This document shows positions 1 to 6,591 of a stretch of DNA of 9,664 nt, piece by piece. The notes below the pieces were generated by a model. It searched no databases. It saw only the letters and a program-made list of their open reading frames with translations, and had not been told where the DNA came from. The stretch is from JBDTLH01 sp039934875. GTDB lineage: Bacteria; Acidobacteriota; Terriglobia; Terriglobales; Acidobacteriaceae. Position 1 is the stretch's first letter; each line of letters opens with the position of its first letter. Location: assembly GCA_039934875.1 (NCBI GenBank), contig JBDTLH010000368.1, positions 1 to 9,664 on the forward strand, in the 5' to 3' direction. Both the position numbers and the translations under genes were made by a program.

Positions 1-501
1 GAGGGGAAGATTTTCGATCTCGACATTATTGATGGTGCGTCCCACATCGGTGACCGTGGTCTCGATCAGCGGCGCGCCGCCGGTGACTTCGACGACGGTG
101 TCCACGCCGGCGACCTTCATCGGCGCATCGATCACCGCTTCCGTGCCGGCCTGGATGATGACTCCCTTGGCCTGTAAGTTTGCGAAGCCGGCCTTCGCGA
201 TGGTCACCTGATAGGGGCCCAGCGGAAGGTTGGGAACGACGTAATATCCATCATCGCCGCTCTCGACCGTGCGGGTGAATCCGGTGGCGGTATTGAGGAC
301 GGTCGCCGAAGCACTGGGTACCGCCGCGCCGCTGGTATCCGTGACCCGTCCGCGGATGGTTCCATTGATGGACTGAGATTGCCCCCAGGCGGCTGTGGCA
401 AGAAGCATGGTCAGAACCATCGCCAAACCAAGCTTCGCTAAAAGGTGATGGGCCAGTCGGCTCTCGATCGCCGTAGCGCTGCTTCTTTCGTTATGCACCA
501 T
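1..501 (-). CDS. TonB-dependent-receptor-like outer membrane protein, N-terminal part (cut by window edge)
   Basis: The open frame runs 167 codons from ATG at 501 to the window edge with no stop, so only the N-terminus is present. Residues 1-40 look like a signal peptide: a basic, rather long n-region, a hydrophobic core at about 24-38 (LGLAMVLTMLLATAA), and a likely cut after AWG at residue 40. From about residue 48 comes a carboxypeptidase-regulatory-like beta-sandwich: GRVTDTSGAAVPSA, then DGYYVVPNLPLGPYQVTI, then APMKV. It ends in GRTINNVEIENLPL, which in this family leads into the plug domain. Proteins of this type in Acidobacteriota are usually around 1000 residues or more and form outer-membrane barrels thought to import glycans or other ligands with TonB. 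The start is fixed by a strong GGAGGAGGG just upstream. The ROK regulator gene ends 35 bp upstream on the same strand, so the two are probably cotranscribed. The substrate cannot be told. The barrel is not visible, so the receptor call rests on the N-terminal architecture. Confidence 0.85.
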   Translation of the reverse strand, partial: MVHNERSSATAIESRLAHHLLAKLGLAMVLTMLLATAAWGQSQSINGTIRGRVTDTSGAAVPSASATVLNTATGFTRTVESGDDGYYVVPNLPLGPYQVTIAKAGFANLQAKGVIIQAGTEAVIDAPMKVAGVDTVVEVTGGAPLIETTVTDVGRTINNVEIENLPL

Positions 502-506
502 ATGTT

Positions 507-515
507 CCCTCCTCC
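507..515 (-). promoter_or_regulatory. Strong ribosome binding site of the receptor gene
   Basis: On the minus strand this reads GGAGGAGGG, followed by AACAT and then the ATG at 501. It is the best Shine-Dalgarno match in the window and decides the receptor start. It lies in the 35-bp gap after the ROK regulator stop. The gap is too short to hold an obvious separate promoter, which supports cotranscription with a boosted translation rate for the receptor. Confidence 0.8.
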
Positions 516-536
516 AGATACTGCTCTCGCTAAATC

Positions 537-1859
537 TCAATTTCTCGCTCCCTGTCCAGCAAATCGCGCCCTTACTTTCGGCTTTGCGGAGCTCTGGCGC
601 TTGCGAGCGCGCGACAGTGGCCGAAAGCCGTGCACTTCAGCCGCCTGCAATGCCAGCCATACCGCCCCTTGCACCTGTGCATCGCCGGAGAGGCTGCTGA
701 CCATGAGCTTTGGACGGGCGAATTGATTTTTTGCGAGCACGGCGGCAGTCGCTTCTTGCAATCCACGATGATTGCCCACGCCGCCGCCGAGCACGACCAG
801 CGACATATCGAGCACCAGGCCCATGTTCACGATCGCGGTTGCGAGATGCTCTGCGGTGTGCGCCAGGATTCGCGCTGCGTCGGCGTCGCCGGCAGCCGCG
901 CGGTCGAATATCTCCGTCGCGCACGGCGGGCGGCCGCCATTCTTGCGGGATGCTTGCCAGGCTGCTTCGATCCCCATGCCGCCAATCACATTTTCCAGCG
1001 CGCCGGGATGGTCAACCGCCAGCGGTCCGCTAGGCAGCCCCGAGATCATCAAATAACCGACCTCGCCCGCCGACCAATCCGCTCCGTGATGCAGATGACC
1101 ATTGATGAATATCCCTGCGCCAACGCCCGTCCCAATCGCCAGAAAGACGAAATTGTGCACGCCCTTCGCCGCTCCGCACCAGCTCTCGCCCAGCGCGGCA
1201 AGGTTGACGTCGTTCTCCACCGTGGTTGCGAGTCCGGTCTTCGCCTGCAGCAGATCGCGCAGCGGAACGTCCTGCCATCCGTTGAGATTTGGCGCAGAGA
1301 GTACCCGGCCGGCTTGTGCGTTGGTGATGCCCGGCGCGCCCACCGCCAACTCCAGCATCTTCTTGGGCGCGATCTGGTATTCGCTGCGCAGAAACTCTAT
1401 GCCTGTGGCAATCGCTTGCACAATCGCATCCGGGCTTCGGCCCGCCTTCACCGAAGTGCGCCACCGGCCAATTATCATGCCGCTCAAATCCGCCAGCGCG
1501 ACCCTTACCGCCGATCCTCCGATGTCCGCTCCGAAGACATATCCATGCGCGGCGTTGAATTCCATCAAATGAGGGGGACGTCCGCCACTTGACTCTCCCG
1601 CTCCCAAAAATCTGACCAGCCCCCTGCGATGCAAGCTCTCGATCGCCGCCGAGACAGTAGGCGCCGTCAACCCTGAAGTCCGCACCAAGTCAGCCCGCGA
1701 GCAGGGCGTTTGCAAGCGCAACAGGCGCAGCAACTCCTGCGAGTTCGCCTCGCGCATCCTCCTGGGGCGCGCGGGGACGGATTGCAATCCATCTCTGTCA
1801 GGGCCGGAGTCCGCGGCAGCCGTCCAGTAGGGCGGCCTGTGCTTCAAAGAAAATTTCAT
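537..1859 (-). CDS. ROK-family transcriptional regulator (HTH plus sugar-kinase-like domain, zinc motif missing)
   Basis: This is a 440-residue NagC/Mlc/XylR-type regulator, expected to bind operator DNA and respond to a sugar or sugar phosphate. Residues about 35-95 form a winged helix-turn-helix (SRADLVRTSGLTAPTVSAAI, then the wing GESSGGRPP). The ROK kinase fold follows: DIGGSAVRVAL with D112, the sugar/catalytic-type motif ENDVNLAALGE with N216 and D217, and the phosphate-binding loop GTGVGAG at 243-249. After the GEVGY motif (Y269, where most members have His) the usual CxCGxxGC zinc cluster is absent; the segment reads LPSGPLAVDHPGALEN. The ATG at 1859 was chosen because it follows a good promoter with a leader of about 34 nt, although its ribosome site (TAGGA) is weak. 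An internal ATG at 1757 would start right at the HTH, but its AGGAGG touches the ATG with no spacer. The gene lies 73 bp after the glucan synthase and just before the receptor gene, its likely regulatory target. The ligand is unknown. Confidence 0.9.
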   Translation of the reverse strand: MKFSLKHRPPYWTAAADSGPDRDGLQSVPARPRRMREANSQELLRLLRLQTPCSRADLVRTSGLTAPTVSAAIESLHRRGLVRFLGAGESSGGRPPHLMEFNAAHGYVFGADIGGSAVRVALADLSGMIIGRWRTSVKAGRSPDAIVQAIATGIEFLRSEYQIAPKKMLELAVGAPGITNAQAGRVLSAPNLNGWQDVPLRDLLQAKTGLATTVENDVNLAALGESWCGAAKGVHNFVFLAIGTGVGAGIFINGHLHHGADWSAGEVGYLMISGLPSGPLAVDHPGALENVIGGMGIEAAWQASRKNGGRPPCATEIFDRAAAGDADAARILAHTAEHLATAIVNMGLVLDMSLVVLGGGVGNHRGLQEATAAVLAKNQFARPKLMVSSLSGDAQVQGAVWLALQAAEVHGFRPLSRARKRQSSAKPKVRARFAGQGARN

Positions 1860-1899
1860 GTTCCTACTGTGCCGGAGTTTGTTTTTTCGGGTTCACAGT

Positions 1900-1929
1900 A
1901 ATTTAGGGTTCTTTAGGAAGTCGTGTCAA
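1900..1929 (-). promoter_or_regulatory. Sigma70-like promoter of the ROK-receptor operon
   Basis: On the minus strand a perfect -35 box TTGACA (1929-1924) is followed by an 18-bp spacer and the -10 box TAAATT (1905-1900, four of six consensus bases). Transcription would start near 1893, giving a leader of about 34 nt before the ROK ATG at 1859. The -35 box begins 3 bp after the glucan synthase stop codon (1935-1933), so the regulator-receptor pair can be expressed separately from the upstream gene. No factor-independent terminator fits in between. Confidence 0.6.
1902..1917. promoter_or_regulatory. Possible operator: 10-bp-spaced direct repeat inside the promoter
   Basis: The hexamer TTTAGG occurs at 1902-1907 and again at 1912-1917, one helical turn apart. 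It lies between and partly over the -10 and -35 boxes of the ROK promoter. ROK regulators often repress their own promoters, so this is a reasonable place for an operator. Known ROK operators are usually inverted AT-rich repeats, however, and a pair of hexamers can arise by chance. This is a guess. Confidence 0.2.
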
Positions 1930-1932
1930 GCA

Positions 1933-4900
1933 CTATTTTTCCGCGCTAAGGCCTGCTACCGCGAGCGGCGCCTTACGAGTGGCCGGCTTGGTCCTCTGCC
2001 GCGATTGCCGCGCCACTGTCGCCCTTCCCAAAGGCCGCTCGTGCAGCAGAAGCTCAGTCGCCTGCACCCGGCGGTCGCCGTGGAACCAGCTTTGCACCAC
2101 ATCATCTTTTAAGTAGTTCGCGAATGCCAGCAGGCTCATGCCCTGGTGGTGCGCCATCCACTGCGGCACCAGTTGAAAGCGCCGGCCATGAAACCGGCCG
2201 CGGGCCACGGAATAATCGGCGGCCTCAACCAGTCCAAACGCGCCCAGCCACCCCGGCTTCATCTTTACCATGGAACGCATGTTTTTTACCACTGCCTCGG
2301 GATCGACTCCCAGCGCCATCACCGACGCATAGGGCGCCACCACGACCCGCTCCGTTTCAGGTTGCTGAATCGCGAGTTGCGGCACTCCGAAGGCCCGATA
2401 GCCGTAGCTCCCGCCCTCGTTCAACTCCGCGTAGCTCGATTCTGAGGTGCCCCAGGGTATTCTCAGCCTCTCCGCGTACGCTTGCTGCGCCGCCACCGCG
2501 ACCTCCTTGGTGCGATGCAACATTGTATTGGGATAGGACCGCATCCACATGGCCGGCATTAGATATTCGAACATCGTACCCGTCCACGAAATCAGAAGCG
2601 GCCGCCCTTCATGTGCGGTCTGCGAACGGCCCAGGTTGAACCAGCACTCCTGCGGGATGTCGCCCTTGGCAATCGCCAAAAATGTCGCCGTGCGCGATTC
2701 TGACGCGAGCAGGTCGTAACAGGAGGCATGCAGCTTTCCCGCCTCCACATCATAGCCAATCGAAAGCAGCTTGCGCCGGCGGTCGAGCAACAGCGCGAAA
2801 TCCATCGCCTCAATCGACTGCTCAGCCTGCACGGCAATGCTCTTCAACTCTCTTTTCAGCCGCTCTGCCGCAGCCCGCGCCCCCGGCAATCGCAACAACA
2901 GGCTGTTCGATGGTTGCCGGATTTCCGCGTCCTCACTCTTACTCTCGCTGCCCAACCGCTTCTCTAATGCTTCACTTAGCGCGGCAAGCTGCTCCAGCGA
3001 TGTTGCCTCGAACGCGTAGCTCATTCCAGATTGCAGCCGGTCGCGCAGTTCCTTAAATTCCGGCAGCAGCCAGGGAGCGTATTCATTCACCAGTTGTCTG
3101 GCCTGCTCCACCCGCGCCCGCGCCTGCCGCAGATACCACTCTGCCATCTCGCGCTTCTGCTCGTCGCGCACCTCTATCTGGGGCGGCAGAAATTTATCCG
3201 CATTGAGCAACCGGTCCAGCCAATCCTGATCGTCATCTCGGCTCTCTCGAAGCAGGGCGCGCGATTTACGGGAGATCGCTCCTGCTCCCGCCAGAATATA
3301 AACATGGTCCCGATACCCCTCAAGCAATTCGCGGTTGATCAACGGCTGCCTCAATGATGCGAGAGCTCCCTGCCGCAACGTAACCAGCGACGCCAGCAGA
3401 TTTCCGTTATCCACCGAAGAGACAAAGCGCGGCGGCAGCGCCTGCAAGCTGCGGGTGTCGTACCAATTGAAGAGATGCCCATGGAAGTGCTCCAGCCGCA
3501 ACATGGCATCGAGGGTGTGCTGCGTGAGGGCGGCAAATTCAGGCGCCGTTATGTATCCCAATTCACAAGCCGCCTGCCGCGCATTTAATAAGAGCCCAAG
3601 ATTAGTGGGGGAGAGCCGCGCCGCAACTTGTGCCGGCTTCTCCTGCACATTATCCGGAATGAGCCAGTTGTGTTCCGGCGTGCTGAACTCGGCAAAATAG
3701 CGCCAGGTGTGCAGCGCCACACAACGCACGAAGTTCCTGTCTTCCCCTGAGGGCTCTGGATGTTCCATGCGCGGGGGCAAATTGAGCCACAATGAGACCA
3801 ATCGGCTGCACGCCCAGAGCAGCAGAATCGGCAACGCCACCCAGAATCCGGCGCGCCTTATGAAGTAAAGAAATACTCCCACTGCGATTACCACCACCGG
3901 CGTCCAGTTGAGCAGCACGTCAACGGGAGTGCGCTTGCGCGTACCCAATTCCGCCTCAGCGGCGGTCTCCCATTCGAGCAGGCGCTGCTGCGAAACCACC
4001 CGCCGATAGAGCGTCCTGAAAATCGCATCGGCAGAGAGCAGTGTCTGGTGCGCCAGAAATGTGAAGCTCAGAGACAGGCCAAAAAAGGAGGAGCGCAGCG
4101 CGACCAGCCCATCACGCACCCCCGCCCACCTCCACGCTTTGGCCGATCGCACCAGCGCGAACGCAAATTGTACCAGCGGCGGTACAAACAAGATCGCCAG
4201 CGTGACCAGTGTCCAGTAAAGTGGCCGCCCGGGCAGCACCGTCCAGCCCAGCAAAAGCAAAAGAAAGAACGACGCCTCCACCACGCTGCGCCGCAAATTA
4301 TCAAATATCTTCCAACGCGAGATCAAGGTAATAGGGTTCGGCACGCGCCGTCCTCTCTCGTCCTGCACCCGCGGCAGAAGCCATTCCACGATCTGCCAAT
4401 CCCCGCGCAGCCAGCGATGCTTGCGCCGGTTGTAAGCGCTGTAGTGCGATGGGTAATCATCAATTACCTCGATGTCGCTCACCAGTCCCACCCTGCCGTA
4501 CGCGCCCTCAATCAAGTCATGGCTCAACAATGAATTGCGCGGGAAGCGCCCCTGCAGCACCTGCTGCAAGGTAGCGACTTCATACAGCCCCTTGCCGGTA
4601 AAAATCGCCTCCCCATACAGGTCTTGATAGACGTCGGAGACGGCATGCGTGTAAATATCGAACCCGGTCTGCCCGGAGTAGATGTCCGCCAAATGCGAAC
4701 TCGCCGCGCTCTGCACGCTGATGCCTACCCGGGGTTGCAGAATGCTATATCCGATGTTGACGATGTTGAATTCCGGATCGATGATCGCCTGATTCAGCGG
4801 ATGCGCCAACGCGCCGATCATCCGCTGCGCCGCGCCTCGTGGAAGTTCGGTGTCGGAATCGAGCGTCAACACATAGCGCAGGCGCGGCAGCAAGGCAAGC

Positions 4901-6462
4901 TCACCTACCTTTACCGGAAAGCTGTCATAGCTGCCCAGGACCAGTTGGTTGAAATCGAGCAACTTGCCCCGTTTGCGCTCCCATCCCATCCATACTCCCT
5001 CGCGCCGGTTGTAAATCCGGTGCCGGTGAAATAGAAAGAACTGGCCGCGGTCTTCCTTCCGGCGCCCCCCATATTTTTGGTTCAACTCACGAACCAGGCT
5101 GGAACATTGCTCAACCAGCGGGCTGTCTTCATTGGGCGCTTCCACAGAATCGGCAAGATCGGTAAGCAGCGCGAAGTGGACGTTGCGGTCCGCATTTCCC
5201 AGATACCGTACTTCGAGGTCCTCCACCAGGGTTTGCACCTGCTTTTGATTGAGCAGCAGCGTGGGGACCACCACCATGGTGACGCAATCGTCCGGCACTC
5301 CCTCTGCAAAATCCAATTTAGGCAGCCGCCGCGGACGCAGCAGCGACGTGGTCAGATAATTCATCACCTCTACCGCGCTCTGCGAACACGGCAGTACCAG
5401 CGCCAGAATTGCAAAAATTATTACGCCAAAGGAAGAGACGCTGGCCAGCATGGGAAATACGATTGCCACCGCAATCAGCAGCGTGAGCGCTTCAATTCCG
5501 TAGAGATAAAATTCGTCGGGATGACGGCGCAGCCCGCGTTGCAAGCGATCTCCCCAGGGGAGCTGGGCATTGGCTTCGCGCAGCAGCAACTCGGAGCCCT
5601 CTGCCACCAGATAATATCCAACATGCGCCTTGCGCTGGGCGAGGCGGGGATCGCGCTCCGGATGGCGCTTCGATTCGCGCGCCAGGGCAATCGCCTTTTG
5701 CGCGATCTCCATCTCCGAGCAGTCAGAGTGTTGCGCAAAATCCACTACCTGCCGGCGGTACATCTCGCGGCTCTCAAAATCCATTCGCGCATATGCGCCC
5801 GCCGGGTCCTCGCGCAGGACCCGCTCGAACATCACCAACGACTCCAGCAACTCCTTCCACGGAGCTTGCTTCACCCCCCACAAGCTTCGAATAGAGGCTT
5901 CTAAATCGCTCCCGCTCGCCACCCGCTCAAGCAACACCAACTTCAATGCCGGAACCAGGTTTCCCATCTCCATCAATTCCAGCACTGTCACTTTTTGAAA
6001 CGCCTCCAGATACGCGGCAAAGGCTTGATCGGAATAGAGATACTCCGCCGCGAGCAGAAAGTCCTCGGCGATTGCCAGCACCCGCGGCTCGACTGTTCCC
6101 CCCGCTGTGCGCACATGCGGAAGCTGCCGCAATCCCGCCGCCGACTCCCGCAACTCGCTCCACGTACCCTGGATGAGGCTGCGATTATCGTGTACCCAGC
6201 GCTGCTCTTCCGATATCTCGACCGCTGTCCCGGACGGCGCTGCCTCGCGCTCCTCCGCCTGCTGCTCCAGTTGCGCTCCCGCGTCCCCGATGCGCTGCGC
6301 AAAGGTCTGCGATTCCTTGGTTCCCGGCATCCAGCGCAGTGATCTTGCGCGCGCTGTCGCCGCCACCGCCAGGCGAGAATCGAGCGCGCTGGTCTCCCGC
6401 TCCGGAGGCGACGTGTACTCCGCCTGCTCGCTCAATATCTGTAAGGATGTGTTCCGCGGCAT
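1933..6462 (-). CDS. Cyclic beta-1,2-glucan synthase-like protein: GT84 plus glycoamylase-like domain, no GH94 domain
   Basis: This 1509-residue inner-membrane protein resembles NdvB/ChvB/Cgs, which build beta-1,2-glucan from UDP-glucose. Residues about 1-315 match the soluble N-terminal region of the family (DNRSLIQGTWSELRES, LEAFQKVTVLELMEMGNLVP). Two membrane segments follow at about 318-375. The GT84 domain spans roughly 390-700 and has its expected residues: D535 and D537 in LDSDTELPRG, D649 in LLSHDLIEGAYGR, and the (Q/R)xxRW-type motif RKHRW ending at W684. More membrane segments lie at about 715-900. The glycoamylase-like region (PF10091; GH144/GH189-type, which performs cyclization in studied synthases) covers about 910-1480, with NWYDTRSLQALPPRF near 999, E1341 in TSESSYAE, GGSYGYRAFG near 1350, E1413 in GLVEAADYS and WMAHHQGMSLLA near 1438. 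The chain ends soon after VQATELLLHERPLG, where full synthases (about 2800 residues) enter GH94. The Shine-Dalgarno is weak. The tail is short and Arg/Lys/Ala-rich. Donor and linkage are inferred from the family. Confidence 0.88.
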   Translation of the reverse strand: MPRNTSLQILSEQAEYTSPPERETSALDSRLAVAATARARSLRWMPGTKESQTFAQRIGDAGAQLEQQAEEREAAPSGTAVEISEEQRWVHDNRSLIQGTWSELRESAAGLRQLPHVRTAGGTVEPRVLAIAEDFLLAAEYLYSDQAFAAYLEAFQKVTVLELMEMGNLVPALKLVLLERVASGSDLEASIRSLWGVKQAPWKELLESLVMFERVLREDPAGAYARMDFESREMYRRQVVDFAQHSDCSEMEIAQKAIALARESKRHPERDPRLAQRKAHVGYYLVAEGSELLLREANAQLPWGDRLQRGLRRHPDEFYLYGIEALTLLIAVAIVFPMLASVSSFGVIIFAILALVLPCSQSAVEVMNYLTTSLLRPRRLPKLDFAEGVPDDCVTMVVVPTLLLNQKQVQTLVEDLEVRYLGNADRNVHFALLTDLADSVEAPNEDSPLVEQCSSLVRELNQKYGGRRKEDRGQFFLFHRHRIYNRREGVWMGWERKRGKLLDFNQLVLGSYDSFPVKVGELALLPRLRYVLTLDSDTELPRGAAQRMIGALAHPLNQAIIDPEFNIVNIGYSILQPRVGISVQSAASSHLADIYSGQTGFDIYTHAVSDVYQDLYGEAIFTGKGLYEVATLQQVLQGRFPRNSLLSHDLIEGAYGRVGLVSDIEVIDDYPSHYSAYNRRKHRWLRGDWQIVEWLLPRVQDERGRRVPNPITLISRWKIFDNLRRSVVEASFFLLLLLGWTVLPGRPLYWTLVTLAILFVPPLVQFAFALVRSAKAWRWAGVRDGLVALRSSFFGLSLSFTFLAHQTLLSADAIFRTLYRRVVSQQRLLEWETAAEAELGTRKRTPVDVLLNWTPVVVIAVGVFLYFIRRAGFWVALPILLLWACSRLVSLWLNLPPRMEHPEPSGEDRNFVRCVALHTWRYFAEFSTPEHNWLIPDNVQEKPAQVAARLSPTNLGLLLNARQAACELGYITAPEFAALTQHTLDAMLRLEHFHGHLFNWYDTRSLQALPPRFVSSVDNGNLLASLVTLRQGALASLRQPLINRELLEGYRDHVYILAGAGAISRKSRALLRESRDDDQDWLDRLLNADKFLPPQIEVRDEQKREMAEWYLRQARARVEQARQLVNEYAPWLLPEFKELRDRLQSGMSYAFEATSLEQLAALSEALEKRLGSESKSEDAEIRQPSNSLLLRLPGARAAAERLKRELKSIAVQAEQSIEAMDFALLLDRRRKLLSIGYDVEAGKLHASCYDLLASESRTATFLAIAKGDIPQECWFNLGRSQTAHEGRPLLISWTGTMFEYLMPAMWMRSYPNTMLHRTKEVAVAAQQAYAERLRIPWGTSESSYAELNEGGSYGYRAFGVPQLAIQQPETERVVVAPYASVMALGVDPEAVVKNMRSMVKMKPGWLGAFGLVEAADYSVARGRFHGRRFQLVPQWMAHHQGMSLLAFANYLKDDVVQSWFHGDRRVQATELLLHERPLGRATVARQSRQRTKPATRKAPLAVAGLSAEK

Positions 6463-6471
6463 ATTATTCTT

Positions 6472-6539
6472 TCATCCTGAGCGACGCGCGTTCTTTGCAT
6501 CCTCGCGCCTTGTCATCCTGAGCGAGGCGCGTTCTTTGC
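6472..6539. repeat. Two near-identical copies of an interspersed 27-bp intergenic repeat
   Basis: The copies at 6472-6498 and 6513-6539 both begin TCATCCTGAGCGA and end GCGCGTTCTTTGC. They differ at one base (C at 6485, G at 6526). Copy 2 runs on into CCGAGTCGAAGCATCT. The pair fills much of the 129-bp gap between the ABC exporter stop and the glucan synthase start. I recall TCATCCTGAGCGA...GAGTCGAAG strings as common intergenic repeats in acidobacterial genomes, but this was not searched. Copy 1 lies next to the synthase start, so it falls within the leader of that transcript. Confidence 0.8.
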
Positions 6540-6542
6540 GCC
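6526..6542. other. Small stem-loop in repeat copy 2
   Basis: GGCGC (6526-6530) and GCGCC (6538-6542) are perfect reverse complements around a 7-nt loop GTTCTTT. The same stem cannot form in copy 1, where the variant base and the following CATCC break it. No T-run follows on either strand, so it is not a standard terminator. It may be the structural core of the interspersed repeat. Confidence 0.45.
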
Positions 6543-6591
6543 GAGTCGAAGCATCTATGTCTCTGCCCCGCATTTCATCGCGACCTTGCCT

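Noticed and set aside
630..1592. 320-codon open frame on the plus strand opposite the ROK gene
   Set aside because: It lies wholly antisense to a clear ROK coding sequence, is rich in Arg/His/Cys as expected from a high-GC shadow, and resembles no family.
1757..1787. Internal ATG (1757) or TTG (1787) as the ROK start
   Set aside because: The AGGAGG before 1757 directly touches the ATG with no spacer, and the TTG has only a weak site. The ATG at 1859 fits the promoter and leader, though the inner starts cannot be fully excluded.
1859..1933. Terminator between the glucan synthase and the ROK gene
   Set aside because: No stable GC-rich hairpin with a T-run was found in the 73-bp gap; it is mostly promoter sequence.
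5077..5904. 275-codon open frame on the plus strand opposite the glucan synthase
   Set aside because: It is antisense to a conserved part of the synthase and its Gln/Arg/His-rich composition is typical of a complementary-strand shadow.
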